Positions 11,666 through 11,980 of a stretch of 11,980 nt of DNA are shown here, one piece after another. How positions within the stretch are numbered: position 1 is the stretch's first letter; the number at the start of each line of letters is the position of its first letter. The notes beneath the pieces are model-generated. The model did not search any database, was not told the origin of the DNA, and saw only the letters and a list, made by a program, of their open reading frames with translations. Location: assembly GCA_021156245.1 (NCBI GenBank), contig JAJNBO010000027.1:1-11980 (forward strand). Direction: 5' to 3'. Both the position numbers and the translations under genes were made by a program. This DNA comes from Ramlibacter sp. (GTDB lineage Bacteria; Pseudomonadota; Gammaproteobacteria; Burkholderiales; Burkholderiaceae_C).

Positions 11666-11980
11666 ATGAAGCGCGATCCCGCGTCCACCCGGCTGCCCGC
11701 GCTGGCGCCGCAGCCGATCAGCCAGGACGTGCTGCGCGAGAAGTACCTCAAGCCCGGGGAAGCGAACGAGGCCGACCTGCTGCGCCGCGTCGCGCGTGCT
11801 TTCGCTTCCGTCGAAGCGGAGCCGGTGCGCGCCGAGTGGGAGCGGACGTTCTTCGACAACCTGCAGGCAGGCGCCATCGGGGCCGGCCGCATCATGAGCG
11901 CCGCCGGCACCGACCTGCAGGCGACGCTGATCAACTGCTTCGTGCAGCCGGTGGGCGACGCCATCCAGGGCCGCGACGAC
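11666..11980 (+). CDS. Adenosylcobalamin-dependent (class II) ribonucleotide reductase, N-terminal part (runs off right edge)
   Basis: The first 105 codons of a long gene that continues past the window. The protein reads QPISQDVLREKYLKPGEANE at 17-36, then FFDNLQAGAIGAGRIMSAAG (62-81) and LQATLINCFVQPVGDAIQG. This closely fits the N-terminus of the B12-dependent ribonucleoside-diphosphate reductases of Burkholderiales, which convert ribonucleotides to deoxyribonucleotides with or without oxygen. Cys91 in the NCFVQP motif is the expected N-terminal redox cysteine of the active-site pair. The radical-bearing Cys and the B12-binding region lie beyond the window. The start is ATG 11666, 10 bp after the universal stress protein stop; the ribosome binding site is weak. 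A B12 riboswitch is not visible upstream; the nearest gap before the usp gene is too short and shows no such structure. Confidence 0.85.
   Translation, partial: MKRDPASTRLPALAPQPISQDVLREKYLKPGEANEADLLRRVARAFASVEAEPVRAEWERTFFDNLQAGAIGAGRIMSAAGTDLQATLINCFVQPVGDAIQGRDD

Noticed and set aside
11119..11964. 281-codon minus-strand frame opposite the universal stress protein and ribonucleotide reductase genes
   Set aside because: Antisense to two recognisable proteins and without any domain of its own.

Overview
The window is GC-rich DNA, roughly two thirds G+C by eye, with tightly packed genes. It looks like a chromosomal segment of a betaproteobacterium, most likely Burkholderiales/Comamonadaceae (Ramlibacter- or Variovorax-like). 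That placement rests on protein style: a penicillin-binding protein N-terminus, a B12-dependent ribonucleotide reductase, a FimV-like protein and many PAS/GGDEF/EAL proteins. It is an inference from family resemblance, since no rRNA or tRNA is present.

Layout. The left edge holds the start of a penicillin-binding protein gene (minus strand). Next comes a minus-strand two-component pair: a PAS/HisKA_3 histidine kinase and a NarL-type response regulator, joined by an ATGA overlap. Divergent from the kinase is a kinase-like protein of 248 residues that keeps a candidate phospho-His but lacks the ATP-binding motifs. It converges on, and overlaps by 32 bp, a large PAS-PAS-PAS(LOV-like)-GGDEF-EAL protein on the minus strand. 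From that gene's upstream region a plus-strand pair diverges: a receiver-only response regulator and, by another ATGA overlap, a protein that looks like a pseudo-kinase fused to a pseudo-receiver. Converging on it is a minus-strand two-gene operon: a FimV-like membrane protein, then a GAF-(degenerate GGDEF)-EAL phosphodiesterase. On the right, plus strand, are the decayed 3' end of a universal stress protein gene, an intact universal stress protein gene, and the first 105 codons of an adenosylcobalamin-dependent ribonucleotide reductase.

Working picture. About 11 kb is almost entirely signal transduction: one complete two-component system, one free receiver, two non-canonical kinase relatives and two c-di-GMP enzymes, one with both motifs intact and one predicted to be phosphodiesterase only. 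A FimV-like polar/pilus-type membrane protein is co-transcribed with one of the c-di-GMP enzymes. All four long intergenic regions carry the heptamer TGTAGGA. I found five exact copies on the two strands and none inside the genes. Two of them sit in 16-bp dyads of the form GTAG-N8-CTAC. This suggests one regulator, plausibly a NarL/FixJ-type protein such as the one encoded here, ties the cluster together. That shared box and the pseudo-kinase/pseudo-receiver partner of the lone receiver are the two most unusual features.

No tRNA, rRNA, CRISPR array, insertion sequence or convincing intrinsic terminator was seen. No gene-free stretch exceeds about 250 bp.
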